Positions 25,303-33,524 of a stretch of DNA of 38,531 nucleotides are shown here, piece by piece. A model generated the notes under the pieces. The model was given only the letters and a program-made list of their open reading frames with translations, was not told the DNA's origin and ran no database searches. The stretch spans positions 1 through 38,531 of the forward strand of contig JAFGCY010000062.1 of NCBI GenBank assembly GCA_016932385.1, given 5' to 3'. Position 1 is the stretch's first letter. Every line of letters starts with the position of its first letter. The position numbers and the translations under genes were made by a program. Source of the DNA: a bacterium (GTDB lineage: Bacteria; 4484-113; JAFGCY01).

Positions 25303-26555
25303 GCGATCTGCTGACCAGCTATGAGGCGATCGTCGGCCGCGACGTGATCGGCCATTTGGAACACCTGGCCCAACCACTGGCCGGCCGGCGCGTGGTACAT
25401 GTCAATTCCACCAAGGAAGGCGGCGGCGTGGCGGAGATCCTGCACAAGATGGTGCCGCTGATGCGCGCGCTGGGGATCGAGACCGAGTGGCACGTGATCA
25501 CCGGATCGCCCGAGTTCTACCAGTGCACGAAGACGTTCCACAACGCCCTCCAGGGCAACCACACCGCGCCACGCGAGCAGCAACTGGCGGCATATGAGGA
25601 GGCCAACGCCGCCTTCGCCGCCGAATACGGCGCGCAGCTGGTGGAGGCCGACTTCGTGTTCATCCACGACCCGCAGCCGGCGGCTGTGATCAAGCATCTG
25701 CCGGCCCGGCGCGGCAAGTGGGTCTGGCGCTGCCATATCGATATCGGCAGCCCTTACCGTCAGGTCTGGCGCTACCTGTACCGCAAAGTGGTCAACTTCG
25801 ACGCCAGCATCTTCTCGCTGCCGGAGTTTTCGCGGCGTCTGCCGCACGCGCAGTACATCATTCCGCCGAGTATCGACCCACTGAGCGAAAAGAATATCGA
25901 CCTGCCAGCCGGCGAGATCCGCGGCGTCATCGACCAGTTCGGGCTGGACCCCGAGCGGCCGCTGGTGCTGCAGGTCTCACGCTTCGACCGCTTCAAGGAC
26001 CCGATCGGCGTGATCGAGGCTGCGCAGCTGGCGCGCAAGTTCGCGCCATTGCAACTGGTGCTGGCCGGTGGCGGCGCTAGCGACGATCCGGAGGGCGCGG
26101 CGGTGCTGGCGGAGGTCAAGCAGGCGGCGGCCGACGATCCCGACACGCACATCCTGTTGCTGCCGCCCGACGCCCACCGCACGATCAACGCATTGCAGCG
26201 GGCGGCGGACGTCGTGGTGCAGAAGTCGCTCAAGGAAGGCTTCGGCCTGACGGTGACCGAGGCGCTGTGGAAGGGCAAGCCGGTGATCGGCGGTGACGTC
26301 GGCGGCATCCGGTTGCAGATCACCGATCACTACACCGGCTTTCTGGTGCGCACGCCGGAGGGCGCGGCCCTGCGGATGCGCTACCTGCTGCACCGGCGCG
26401 ACAAGCTGAAAAGCATGGGTGAGCGCGCCCATCGCCACGTACTGGAGAACTTCCTCCTGACGCGGCACCTGCGCGACTACCTGGCGCTGATGCTCGGGTT
26501 GGTCAACAGCACGACCGACCGCCTGCTGGTGGGGATCAACCATGGTAGGTACTAA
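25299..26555 (+). CDS. treT: TreT-like trehalose synthase, GT4 family glycosyltransferase
   Basis: This 418-aa GT-B enzyme has the N-terminal signature VVHVNSTKEGGGVAEILHKM and WHVITGSPEFYQCTKTFHNA, typical of trehalose glycosyltransferring synthase. In the second half are LVLQVSRFDRFKDP, QKSLKEGFGLTVTEALWKGK (the donor-binding E-x7-E region) and KPVIGGDVGGIRLQI. TreT makes trehalose from NDP-glucose and glucose, reversibly. The close relative trehalose phosphorylase cannot be ruled out from sequence reading alone. The gene overlaps the DUF5752-like gene by 4 bases and otsB by 14. Confidence 0.85.
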   Translation: MSDLLTSYEAIVGRDVIGHLEHLAQPLAGRRVVHVNSTKEGGGVAEILHKMVPLMRALGIETEWHVITGSPEFYQCTKTFHNALQGNHTAPREQQLAAYEEANAAFAAEYGAQLVEADFVFIHDPQPAAVIKHLPARRGKWVWRCHIDIGSPYRQVWRYLYRKVVNFDASIFSLPEFSRRLPHAQYIIPPSIDPLSEKNIDLPAGEIRGVIDQFGLDPERPLVLQVSRFDRFKDPIGVIEAAQLARKFAPLQLVLAGGGASDDPEGAAVLAEVKQAAADDPDTHILLLPPDAHRTINALQRAADVVVQKSLKEGFGLTVTEALWKGKPVIGGDVGGIRLQITDHYTGFLVRTPEGAALRMRYLLHRRDKLKSMGERAHRHVLENFLLTRHLRDYLALMLGLVNSTTDRLLVGINHGRY

Positions 26556-27348
26556 GTCCGTACCGGTGGAGTTTTGGATGCGGCTGGGCGCGGCCTGCCG
26601 GCGTTGCCTGCTGTTGGATTACGACGGCACGCTGGCGCCGTTTACGCCGGAGCGCGATCGGGCCGTGCCCTACCCGGGCGTTGCCGAACTGCTGGCGGAG
26701 ATGCTGGCCGCGCGCCACACGCGGATCGTGATCATCAGCGGCCGTCGGGCGCACGACCTGCCGCCGCTGCTGGGTATCGAGCCGCATCCCGAAATCTGGG
26801 GTTCGCACGGCCTGGAGCGTCTGCCGCGCGATGATGCCTATCAAGTTTACGAGATTCCGGCGGACATCCAGGCCGCGCTGGCCGCGGCCCGCCGATTGGC
26901 TGTGCTGCCGGATGCGGCACAACTGGAAGTGAAACCCGGCTGTCTGGCCCTGCACTGGCGCGGGCTGCCGGACGAGGATGCGCGCGTGCTACGAGCCGCG
27001 GTCGAGCCGGCCTGGCGGGAACTCGCCCGGCGCTCACGACTGGTACTCAAGGAGTTCGACGGCGGCCTTGAGCTGCGCAGCGAGCTGTTCACCAAAGGGA
27101 GCGCCGTCTCCGCGGTGCTGGCGGAAGCCGGCCCGGACTGCCTGGCGGCCTACCTGGGTGACGACCTGACGGACGAGGACGCCTTCGCCGCGCTGGGAGA
27201 CCGGGGCCTGGGCGTGCTCGTCCGCGCTGAATACCGCGCAACCCGCGCCGCGGCTTGGCTGAAGCCGCCCGTTGAGTTGCTGGACTTCCTGGCTCGCTGG
27301 CATCGCGCCTGCCAACCCGCCCCGGCCGGCCGGGCGGTAATGGAGTAA
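26542..27348 (+). CDS. otsB: Trehalose-6-phosphate phosphatase
   Basis: A 268-aa HAD-superfamily phosphatase. Motif I is LLLDYDGTLAPF with the nucleophile Asp26 and Asp28. Motif II is IIISGR (Ser66 region). WGSHGLERL belongs to the OtsB family cap, and motif III/IV is YLGDDLTDEDAF (about 204-215). It removes phosphate from trehalose-6-phosphate made by OtsA. The gene starts inside the end of treT and stops 3 bases before the otsA ATG, so all three sugar genes are tightly coupled. Confidence 0.92.
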   Translation: MVGTKSVPVEFWMRLGAACRRCLLLDYDGTLAPFTPERDRAVPYPGVAELLAEMLAARHTRIVIISGRRAHDLPPLLGIEPHPEIWGSHGLERLPRDDAYQVYEIPADIQAALAAARRLAVLPDAAQLEVKPGCLALHWRGLPDEDARVLRAAVEPAWRELARRSRLVLKEFDGGLELRSELFTKGSAVSAVLAEAGPDCLAAYLGDDLTDEDAFAALGDRGLGVLVRAEYRATRAAAWLKPPVELLDFLARWHRACQPAPAGRAVME

Positions 27349-27351
27349 GAG

Positions 27352-28839
27352 ATGGTCAATGTTAACAGACTGGTTATCATGTCGAACCGATTGCCGGTCG
27401 CCCTGCACGAGGAGGACGGTGCCTGGACGGCGTCGCCGGCGCCCGGCGGCCTGGTCACCGCGCTGACGCCGGTGCTCAAGCGGCACAGCGGCGTGTGGAT
27501 CGGCTGGCCGGGCACGACCGAGCAGGTGGAACTGGCCGGCGCGCTGGAAACCGTTTCCGCCGAGCTGGGCTACCGGTTGGAGCCCGTCCAGCTCAACGCG
27601 GAGCAGTTGCAGGGCTATTACTACGGCTTCTCCAACGAGATCATCTGGCCGCTGTTCCACGGTTTCGAGACGCGCTGCAATTTCGAGCCGGCCTACTGGC
27701 ACGACTATCAAGACGTCAACCGTCAATTCGCCGCGGCGACGGCGGGCGTGCTGGAACCCGGTGACTTCCTCTGGATCCACGACTACCACCTGATGCTGAC
27801 CGCCCGCGAACTGAAACGCCAGTCGCCCGAACTCAACTGCGCGTTTTTCCTGCACATCCCGTTCCCGCCGCCGGACATCTTCTTCAAGCTGCCCTGGCGC
27901 AAGGAGATCCTGGAAGGGCTGCTGGCCTTCGACCTGATCGGCTTCCAGACGCTGCGCGACCGGCGCAACTTCACGCTGTGCCTGCAGCAGCTGCGCATCC
28001 CGGGGCTGAAGGTCTACGGCCGTGGCGCCGTGGTCGACATCAGCCTGGGCGAGCACCACCTGAGGGCCGGCGCGTTCCCGATCAGCCTCGACTACCAGGA
28101 TATCCAGCGGCACGCCGCGACGCCGGAGGTCGAGCAGCTGGCCTGGCTGTTCCACGAGAAATTCCCCGACCGCCAGATCATGATCGGGATGGACCGGCTG
28201 GACTACACCAAGGGCATCCCCGAGCGGCTGGCGGCGTTCGGGCTGGCGCTGGAGCGCTATCCCGAGCTGCGCGGCAACCTGACAATGGTCCAGCTGACCG
28301 TGCCCAGCCGCGAGCGGGTGCCGGAGTACGAACGGCTGCGCCACATTATCGAACAGCTGGTCGGCCAGATCAACGGGCAGTACACCGAGGTCGGCGACTG
28401 GGTGCCGATCCATTACATCCACCGTTCCGTCAGCCGCAGCGAGGTGCTGGCCTACCTGCGTGCGGCGGAAAACGCGATCGTCACGCCGCTCAGAGACGGG
28501 ATGAACCTGGTGGCCAAGGAGTACGTGGCCTGCAACCTCGACGGCACCGGCGCGCTGATCTTAAGCGAGTTCGCCGGCGTGGCGGCGGAGTTCAAGCGCC
28601 GCGCGATCCTGGTCAATCCTTATGACATCGAAGGCATGGCGGCGGCGATCCAGCGCGTTTACTTGATGGACATAAACGAGCGTAAGCGACGGATGATCAA
28701 GCTGCGCGAGATTGTACGCAAGAACGACATCTTCACCTGGGTCGAGAATTACGTCGTCACCGCCACGCACCGCCATGAAAAAAGCGCCCTGACCGTCGAT
28801 GAGTTCGCACCGGACTTCAAGCTGAGCGACACGGAGTAA
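27352..28839 (+). CDS. otsA: alpha,alpha-Trehalose-phosphate synthase (UDP-forming)
   Basis: A 495-aa GT20 enzyme that joins glucose from UDP-glucose to glucose-6-phosphate. Features in order: [13 protein letters not shown] (phosphate-binding N-terminus), [41 protein letters not shown] (donor binding) and [14 protein letters not shown] near the C-terminus, all characteristic of OtsA. Length is normal. GGAG lies about 9 bases before the ATG. With OtsB it gives a second, independent route to trehalose next to TreT, which suggests osmotic or desiccation stress, or carbon storage. Confidence 0.93.
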   Translation: MVNVNRLVIMSNRLPVALHEEDGAWTASPAPGGLVTALTPVLKRHSGVWIGWPGTTEQVELAGALETVSAELGYRLEPVQLNAEQLQGYYYGFSNEIIWPLFHGFETRCNFEPAYWHDYQDVNRQFAAATAGVLEPGDFLWIHDYHLMLTARELKRQSPELNCAFFLHIPFPPPDIFFKLPWRKEILEGLLAFDLIGFQTLRDRRNFTLCLQQLRIPGLKVYGRGAVVDISLGEHHLRAGAFPISLDYQDIQRHAATPEVEQLAWLFHEKFPDRQIMIGMDRLDYTKGIPERLAAFGLALERYPELRGNLTMVQLTVPSRERVPEYERLRHIIEQLVGQINGQYTEVGDWVPIHYIHRSVSRSEVLAYLRAAENAIVTPLRDGMNLVAKEYVACNLDGTGALILSEFAGVAAEFKRRAILVNPYDIEGMAAAIQRVYLMDINERKRRMIKLREIVRKNDIFTWVENYVVTATHRHEKSALTVDEFAPDFKLSDTE

Positions 28840-29464
28840 GCGCAGGCGATCCGGGCTGGCGGCAGGCCGCGCGTGGATGGGCCGGTTTTCCGAAGCGCCG
28901 GCTGCCGGCCAGTTTGAGGAATGCCGCCAGGATGACGGCGCTCCGTGCCAAGCGCTCCGCGCCGATCAGCCAGCAGTGGTGGCGTGAAAGCCGGCCTATA
29001 GGAGGAAGAGGTTACGGACCGCCCCCGCGGCCGGCGGGGGCACAATACGGTCGCCGCGTGTAATTGGTCAGCATGGAGAAGTTGTAGCGTGTCAATTAGC
29101 AATAATCAGCACTTCGGACATATATGTCGACTATAATGGACAAGTGTGACTGAATGGCTTTTAGCCAACATGCTTGCTAGCTGATTTGCCAGGTGGCAGT
29201 GGCTGAGTTTATTTAATAAACCATACATATGTATAATTTAATTATGATATCGGAAAAATTATATTAATTATAAGTTAAAATATGATTAACCACTCGGTAA
29301 TATGTGGGTTACTACTAAACTAAATATAAGCTTATCTCACAGGTATAATTAAATATCACTAGATGTCTTGCCATACGGTCCATTATCATGTAAAATTATA
29401 AGCACAGAATATTAATATTTCCATTTGAGAGATAAATTCAAGGACAGGTAGGTGAAGGTAATCA
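28840..29464 (+). other. Spacer behind the trehalose operon with a GC hairpin, then AT-rich sequence
   Basis: No gene is supported in these 625 bases. The first 240 bases are GC-rich like the core. GCCCCCGC-GGCCG-GCGGGGGC (29021-29041) is a perfect 8-bp hairpin without a T-run and may end the trehalose transcript. From about 29080 the composition switches abruptly to AT-rich, with many TATAAT-like words, up to the lipoprotein gene at 29465. Confidence 0.5.
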
Positions 29465-30394
29465 ATGAAACATGTAATTTACACTACGGTATTGATATTG
29501 GTATTGCTTTGTATGACGGAAGGTTGCTCAGGCAACGAGGGAAATGACAGCATCAAAGAGGCTAGAGACATAGCTGGATTAGGTGTGATTAAAATCCTTG
29601 ATCTAGACAACCCGGAGAATCCTTACAAGGACGCATACGAGCCGTGGGATGAATGGGTATATCAAAGTATTGTGCTGGATCCTTCAACTATAGACAGAGC
29701 GAACTTACCGGAGAACTTCAAGATCCTTAAAGCTAGAGTAACTCAAGATGGATTCTTGCTGCCGCAGCTAGAAAAAATAAAAATCTATCACGAGGACAAA
29801 CTTCATGGTGGTGATAGATCAGAAGTAGACATTAAAGAGATTGCTCCATATGCTGTGCAATCAGCCGCAATCATGTCACCGGAAATGAGTGAGGAACTAA
29901 GATTTGCTGTGTATACTGTAATGAGCGAGTACTACAGTGAAGTTCCCAAGTGGCTAGTGGATAATCTACCACATTCTGCCATGTTACTGCCAAATGGTGA
30001 TGTTGTTACATTTGGCGCGCTAGGGTCGTATGGACAGCCTTTCGAAGGAGAAATCACCGAGGAAAAGGTTGGCTGCTGCGGTAGGAGTAAGGGCAAGGAG
30101 AGCTTTTACAGGTACAATGCTGATGGAGAACTGCTTATCACATCACCGATAGCTTGGTGGTATCTATATTTTGATAAGACTGAATACACAGAACCTGCAG
30201 CGGGAAGATCAATGCGACCAGACGGCTATTTCATTTATACTGATGCTGAGACAGACGAAATAGTCAGCGTATGGAATTGGGATGGTACGCCGCTTGAATC
30301 AACGGTTTTACCGCCCCCAAGAGATACTCACCCATTTATAATTCTTAAGCCAATTCAGCTTCAAGGATTGTATGAAGCGCAAAATCGCAACTAG
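29465..30394 (+). CDS. AT-rich lipoprotein of unknown function
   Basis: The 309-aa product starts MKHVIYTTVLILVLLCMTEG with Cys21 in a lipobox-like context, so it is exported and lipid-anchored. The mature part is acidic, with no repeat or membrane segment. I see VGCCGRSKGKESFYRYNADG and YIYTD-like and W-rich stretches near the C-terminus, but no family I can name. Codon usage (many A/T third positions) differs strongly from the trehalose and glnA genes on either side, suggesting recent acquisition. AT-rich sequence upstream offers several possible promoters; AGGT precedes the ATG. Confidence 0.7.
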   Translation: MKHVIYTTVLILVLLCMTEGCSGNEGNDSIKEARDIAGLGVIKILDLDNPENPYKDAYEPWDEWVYQSIVLDPSTIDRANLPENFKILKARVTQDGFLLPQLEKIKIYHEDKLHGGDRSEVDIKEIAPYAVQSAAIMSPEMSEELRFAVYTVMSEYYSEVPKWLVDNLPHSAMLLPNGDVVTFGALGSYGQPFEGEITEEKVGCCGRSKGKESFYRYNADGELLITSPIAWWYLYFDKTEYTEPAAGRSMRPDGYFIYTDAETDEIVSVWNWDGTPLESTVLPPPRDTHPFIILKPIQLQGLYEAQNRN

Positions 30395-30431
30395 TATGCA
30401 ACTTGGTGCTTAAATATTCTTATTATTCAGG

Positions 30432-30689
30432 ATGAAGGGCAGGTGGTTTATGCTTAGGTATTCGTTATTAGTAGTCTGTCATGCGTGTGTATTAATACTG
30501 GTGTTTTACTCAAGTGCGCTAGCTAAGAACAACGGCTGTGTTGTAGATGTTACACCTTATCCTTGGGATAATCAAACAGGTGAATACGATGGTTGCATCG
30601 AGTACTCCGAAACACCCACAGGATATCCATGTTATTGGATACCCTATCCGGATATGGGCGAGGATTGCGAGATATACGTGTGCTTCTGA
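30432..30689 (+). CDS. Small secreted Cys-rich protein, ends at an in-frame TGA
   Basis: An 85-residue product with a signal peptide (LRYSLLVVCHACVLILVFYS, then SALA cleavage) and a Cys-rich mature part (NGCVVDV, DGCIEY, GYPCYW, EDCEIYVCF). After the TGA at 30687-30689 the same frame stays open for 91 more codons of similarly Cys-rich sequence. It is therefore either the first half of a gene broken by a nonsense mutation, or of a longer protein with UGA read through. Not recognised as any family. Confidence 0.5.
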   Translation: MKGRWFMLRYSLLVVCHACVLILVFYSSALAKNNGCVVDVTPYPWDNQTGEYDGCIEYSETPTGYPCYWIPYPDMGEDCEIYVCF

Positions 30690-30965
30690 ACTGATGGTAC
30701 GTATACATGCTATATAGAATCCTTGAGAGCCGTTGAGACTGGACAGTCGTGGGGATGTAATGTAATGGTTACGCTTAAGGAGTGTTGCGTGAATACTGGC
30801 GCAGGTGATGCCGATGCTTATATTTGCGATTTCGGTGAAGATTGTATACCCATGTATGGTATTAATAAATGGATTGCGGAGCAAGAATTAGCGGACGAGT
30901 TCGAGAATTCGACACCAGCTAACCCAATGGTCTTTAGGACGTGGCAAGAAAGGTGTATTTGCTAA
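30690..30965 (+). pseudogene. In-frame continuation of the Cys-rich gene after TGA
   Basis: Reading on from 30690 in the same frame gives TDGTYTCYIESLRAVETGQS and further Cys-rich sequence (WGCNVMV, KECCVNTG, YICDFGEDCIPMYG) ending TWQERCIC and TAA at 30963-30965. A TTG at 30723 could serve as a separate start, but no ribosome binding site is evident. The Cys density and composition match the part before the TGA, so both belong to one original 177-codon frame. No clear SECIS-like hairpin with a GU loop was found behind this TGA. Confidence 0.45.
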
Positions 30966-30994
30966 TTGCGGCTTCGTGATTCCGATAAACAGAT

Positions 30995-31025
30995 CTTCCT
31001 TATCTAGGTAGGAAGGCCAGTTTTC
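30995..31025. terminator. Hairpin between convergent genes of the AT-rich island
   Basis: CTTCCT (30995-31000) and AGGAAG (31010-31015) form a 6-bp stem with a 9-base loop, followed on the plus strand by GCCAGTTTTC. It lies 30 bases after the Cys-rich gene and overlaps the end of the minus-strand gene 31004-31249. Confidence 0.35.
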
Positions 31026-31249
31026 TGTTCCACAGCTCTAATCACCTTTAGCCATCTTCTTATAGTTCGAGCAGTAGGTGCCCATCTATATCCAGCCGTT
31101 ACTAGGTGATAAGCGATCGTATTTGGGCTAGCTTCCTTGCCGAGAATTTGCCATCTCGCATTGAAGAGTACAACAAAGCGGGGATCTAACTTAAGCAATT
31201 CCCGCCGGCATTCCGTCAGCCAGGCGGGCTGGTTGGCCTGGTGGCTCAT
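31004..31249 (-). CDS. 81-aa helix-turn-helix-like protein
   Basis: The product MSHQANQPAWLTECRRELLK has a middle section SPNTIAYHLVTAGYRWAPTA followed by RTIRRWLKVIRAVEQKTG. The spacing of hydrophobic residues and the basic second helix suggest a helix-turn-helix as in small transcription factors or the N-terminal DNA-binding part of recombinases. No catalytic motif of a transposase is present. The ribosome binding site is weak. Composition lies between the island and the core genome. It is an isolated gene and may be a fragment of a mobile element. Confidence 0.45.
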   Translation of the reverse strand: MSHQANQPAWLTECRRELLKLDPRFVVLFNARWQILGKEASPNTIAYHLVTAGYRWAPTARTIRRWLKVIRAVEQKTGLPT

Positions 31250-31390
31250 TGGCTTAGCATATCCGGAAGGAGTACGGACACTGGTACGGGGAAAGGCCAG
31301 GCAGATTAGTGCGTGTGTAAGGCGAGACGCCGGGCGTTATCGAGCACGGCAATAGCATTTCAAGGTAGGGCGGCCGTTCCGGGAGGCGCT

Positions 31391-31409
31391 CGCGGACGGG
31401 ACGTCCGCG
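31391..31409. repeat. CGCGGACG palindrome (copy E)
   Basis: CGCGGACG-GGA-CGTCCGCG is an 8-bp stem with a 3-base loop. The core GCGGACG-GG(G/A)-CGTCCGC also occurs at 10774-10790. Confidence 0.65.
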
Positions 31410-31449
31410 CCACCAGCTACGACGACCATCGAGGTCTCGTCGCTGTTGC

Positions 31450-31498
31450 GGTCGACGCAGGCGTCGACCCTACGGCAAAGAACCCGCATCCAGCCTGG
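31450..31498 (-). repeat. Composite repeat: 18-base module plus GTAGGG palindrome (copy F)
   Basis: On the minus strand CCAGGCTGGATGCGGGTT (31498-31481) is followed by TCTTTGCC and then GTAGGGTCGACGC-CT-GCGTCGACC (31473-31450), a 9-bp perfect stem. The 18-base module is identical to 9880-9897, where it also precedes a GTAGGGG palindrome of different stem sequence. Confidence 0.75.
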
Positions 31499-31506
31499 TC
31501 TGATAA

Positions 31507-31529
31507 GGAGGCACAAGTGCCTCCCCTAC
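31507..31529 (-). terminator. GTAGGGG palindrome (copy G), likely terminator after the TPR lipoprotein
   Basis: On the minus strand the stop region of the TPR gene runs into GTAGGGGAGGCAC-TT-GTGCCTCC and then TTATC. The 8-bp stem directly behind the stop codon would act as a terminator. The gap 31250-31528 contains this and two other palindromes and no supported gene. Confidence 0.55.
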
Positions 31530-31918
31530 TAATACCGCATCTTTTCCTCGGGGATGGCGTCCTTGTTCTGCGGGACCTCCATGCCCAGTTCCATTTTGCA
31601 CTTGTCGCGGTAGAACGCCGCGTCCTTGCGCTCGTCGTTATATGTCGCGCGGTTACTTTCGGTCTGCGTGAGAAACTGTTCGAAGCAGGGCAGGGCCTCG
31701 TCGTAGCGCTGCAGCTCGTACAAACAGCGAGCCTTGCCGTAGAGCCCCATGTTGCTGTCGGGCTCCACTTCCAGGAAGCTTTCGAACTTCTCCAGCGCGG
31801 GACCATACTGCTGCGCCTGCAGCAGCGCCAGGCCCTGTTTGTAGTCCAGCCGCTGCGTGTTGCAGCCGGCCAGCACGAATACTGCGGCCGCCAGGACCAG
31901 GATCGCGATTCTTGCCAT
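31529..31918 (-). CDS. TPR-repeat lipoprotein
   Basis: The 129-aa product has a signal peptide (MARIAILVLAAAVFVLAGC) with lipobox LAGC and Cys19. Two tetratricopeptide-like units follow: YKQGLALLQAQQYGPALEKF and GLYGKARCLYELQRYDEALP. It resembles small periplasmic BamD/YbgF-type scaffold lipoproteins, but only the TPR fold can be claimed. AAGGTGGG lies shortly before the ATG. The gene follows ribF by 28 bases, probably in one transcript with smpB and ribF, and ends at a palindromic terminator. Confidence 0.75.
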   Translation of the reverse strand: MARIAILVLAAAVFVLAGCNTQRLDYKQGLALLQAQQYGPALEKFESFLEVEPDSNMGLYGKARCLYELQRYDEALPCFEQFLTQTESNRATYNDERKDAAFYRDKCKMELGMEVPQNKDAIPEEKMRY

Positions 31919-31946
31919 TTATTCCACCCACCTTAATGACGCCGTG

Positions 31947-32945
31947 TCAGGCATTTGGTTCCGCCCCGTGTTCGCCGGCGGTGACCGCCAGCGTGGCTGC
32001 GATGTCTTTGCTGATCTGCGCGTGCAGCGCCTCCGATGTGTCGAAATCGATCCAGCCGCGCAGGTGCCGCAGCAGCTCCAGGCGCAGCGGCCGACCGTAG
32101 AGATCGCCGCTGAAGCCGACCAGATGCGCCTCGATGATCATCCGTTGCGGGCTGGCGACGGTCTGGGGACTCTCGTCGCGCTCCAGCGCCGTGTTGTGCT
32201 GCAGCCCGTTGGTCATCACGCAACAGGCCGCCGGATAAGCCGCGCCGTTGAGGTGCGCCAGGCCGGCGTAGATGCCGACGGGCGGCGCCAGCTTCTCGGC
32301 GGGTAGGGCCAGGTTGGCCGTCGGGATATGCAGCTCGTTGGTGGCCTTGCCCTTGCCGTGGCCGACGGTGCCCATGATGAAATAGGGATGGCCGAGTAGC
32401 CGGCGTACCGCGTCCATCTCCCCCGCGCGCACCAGCTCGCGTGTCTGGCGCGACTTCACTGGCCGGCCGGCCAGCGTGTGCTCGGGGACGAAGGTCAGCG
32501 CGATGCCCAGCTCATCCGCCAGCCTCCGGTAAGCCGCTTCGCCGGCGATCTGGTCAGAGCCCAGCCGGCTGTCGTAGCCGATCGTCAAGCCGGCGACTGG
32601 TACGTGTGCGCCGATCCAGCGCATAAACTCGCGCGAGTCCTGGCGGGCGATCGAGCCGTCGTAGCGAAGCATCAGTGTGGCATCGACGCCGGTCTCGGCC
32701 AGCAGCGCCAGCTTCTCCTCGGGCATCGTCAGATACGGGAACTGCTTGCCGGGCTGGTGCCAGCCGCGCGGCGAGTTGCTGAACGTCACCACCAGCGACT
32801 GGGCATCGAGCCGCTGGGCAGTCGCCTGCAACTGGTCCAGCAGGTAACGGTGGCCGAGATGCACGCCGTCGAAGAAACCGACGGTGAACACCACCGGGCC
32901 CGTCAGCCGGCCGGCCAGTTCGTCGATTGTCTTCGCCGTGATCAT
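31947..32945 (-). CDS. ribF: Bifunctional riboflavin kinase/FMN adenylyltransferase
   Basis: RibF turns riboflavin into FMN and FAD. The 332-aa protein starts with the adenylyltransferase domain: VFTVGFFDGVHLGHRYLLDQ (HxGH-type nucleotide motif), TIGYDSRLG, then KSRQTRELVRAGEMDAVRRL. The C-terminal riboflavin kinase domain has GTVGHGKGKATNELHIPTAN, where the family usually reads G-x-x-LG-(F/Y)-P-T-A-N; the IPTAN motif is intact while the residues just before it differ. Length is typical. The start is 3 bases from the smpB stop. The cofactors are needed by Rnf and HdrA encoded nearby. Confidence 0.9.
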   Translation of the reverse strand: MITAKTIDELAGRLTGPVVFTVGFFDGVHLGHRYLLDQLQATAQRLDAQSLVVTFSNSPRGWHQPGKQFPYLTMPEEKLALLAETGVDATLMLRYDGSIARQDSREFMRWIGAHVPVAGLTIGYDSRLGSDQIAGEAAYRRLADELGIALTFVPEHTLAGRPVKSRQTRELVRAGEMDAVRRLLGHPYFIMGTVGHGKGKATNELHIPTANLALPAEKLAPPVGIYAGLAHLNGAAYPAACCVMTNGLQHNTALERDESPQTVASPQRMIIEAHLVGFSGDLYGRPLRLELLRHLRGWIDFDTSEALHAQISKDIAATLAVTAGEHGAEPNA

Positions 32946-32948
32946 CCA

Positions 32949-33413
32949 TCAGCTCCGGATGCGCGAGTCCTCGCGATGCAAGTCGCGCTGCTTGATCGCC
33001 TCGCGCTTGTCGTGCTGGCGCTTGCCGGTGGCCAGCCCGATTAATAACTTTACCTTGCCGTGCGCGAAATAGGCCTTGAGCGGAATGATCGTGTTGCCCT
33101 TTTCCAGCACCTTGCGGCGCAGGCGCTTGATCTCCTGACGCTTCAACAACAGCTTGCGGCGGCGCAGGGGATCAAGCGAAACGTGCGTCGAGGCTTGCGG
33201 GTATTCGGGGATGTGGCTGCCGACCAGCCAAACCTCGCCCTCGCGGATCTCGCAGTAGGCCTCCTGCAGGCTGAAGCTGCCCTGGCGCACCATCTTGACC
33301 TCGCAGCCGGCCAGCACAATACCCGCCTCCAGTTCCTCGCCGATCGAGTAGTCGTGGTAGGCCTTGCGGTTCTTGATCACCGGAGTGCCGCCGGGCTGTT
33401 TGTCTTTAGCCAT
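32949..33413 (-). CDS. smpB: SsrA-binding protein SmpB
   Basis: SmpB binds tmRNA and rescues stalled ribosomes. The 154-aa protein has the OB-fold signatures NRKAYHDYSIGEELEAGIVL, GCEVKMVRQGSFSLQEAYCE, HIPEYPQASTHVSLDPLRRR and KAYFAHGKVKLLIGLATGKR, and a basic C-terminal tail (DKREAIKQRDLHRED). Two ATGs are possible (33419 and 33413). TATAAT at 33428-33423 lies 3 or 9 bases upstream, so the mRNA would begin at about the second ATG, which I prefer. A GGAGG lies too far from either start to be convincing. Confidence 0.92.
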   Translation of the reverse strand: MAKDKQPGGTPVIKNRKAYHDYSIGEELEAGIVLAGCEVKMVRQGSFSLQEAYCEIREGEVWLVGSHIPEYPQASTHVSLDPLRRRKLLLKRQEIKRLRRKVLEKGNTIIPLKAYFAHGKVKLLIGLATGKRQHDKREAIKQRDLHREDSRIRS

Positions 33414-33524
33414 CGCCATGGGATTATACTGGCCTCCGGAATGTGCGGTAAGATAATGCTCCAATACTGACTACCACCGTTCGGTGCGCCCCGCCGGGCA
33501 GTGGCGCCTTGAGGAGAGGAACGC

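Noticed and set aside
30690..30740. SECIS element behind the in-frame TGA of the Cys-rich gene
   Set aside because: Only short AT palindromes (TACGTA, CTATATAG) are present; no stem with a GU-type loop at the spacing seen in hdrA.
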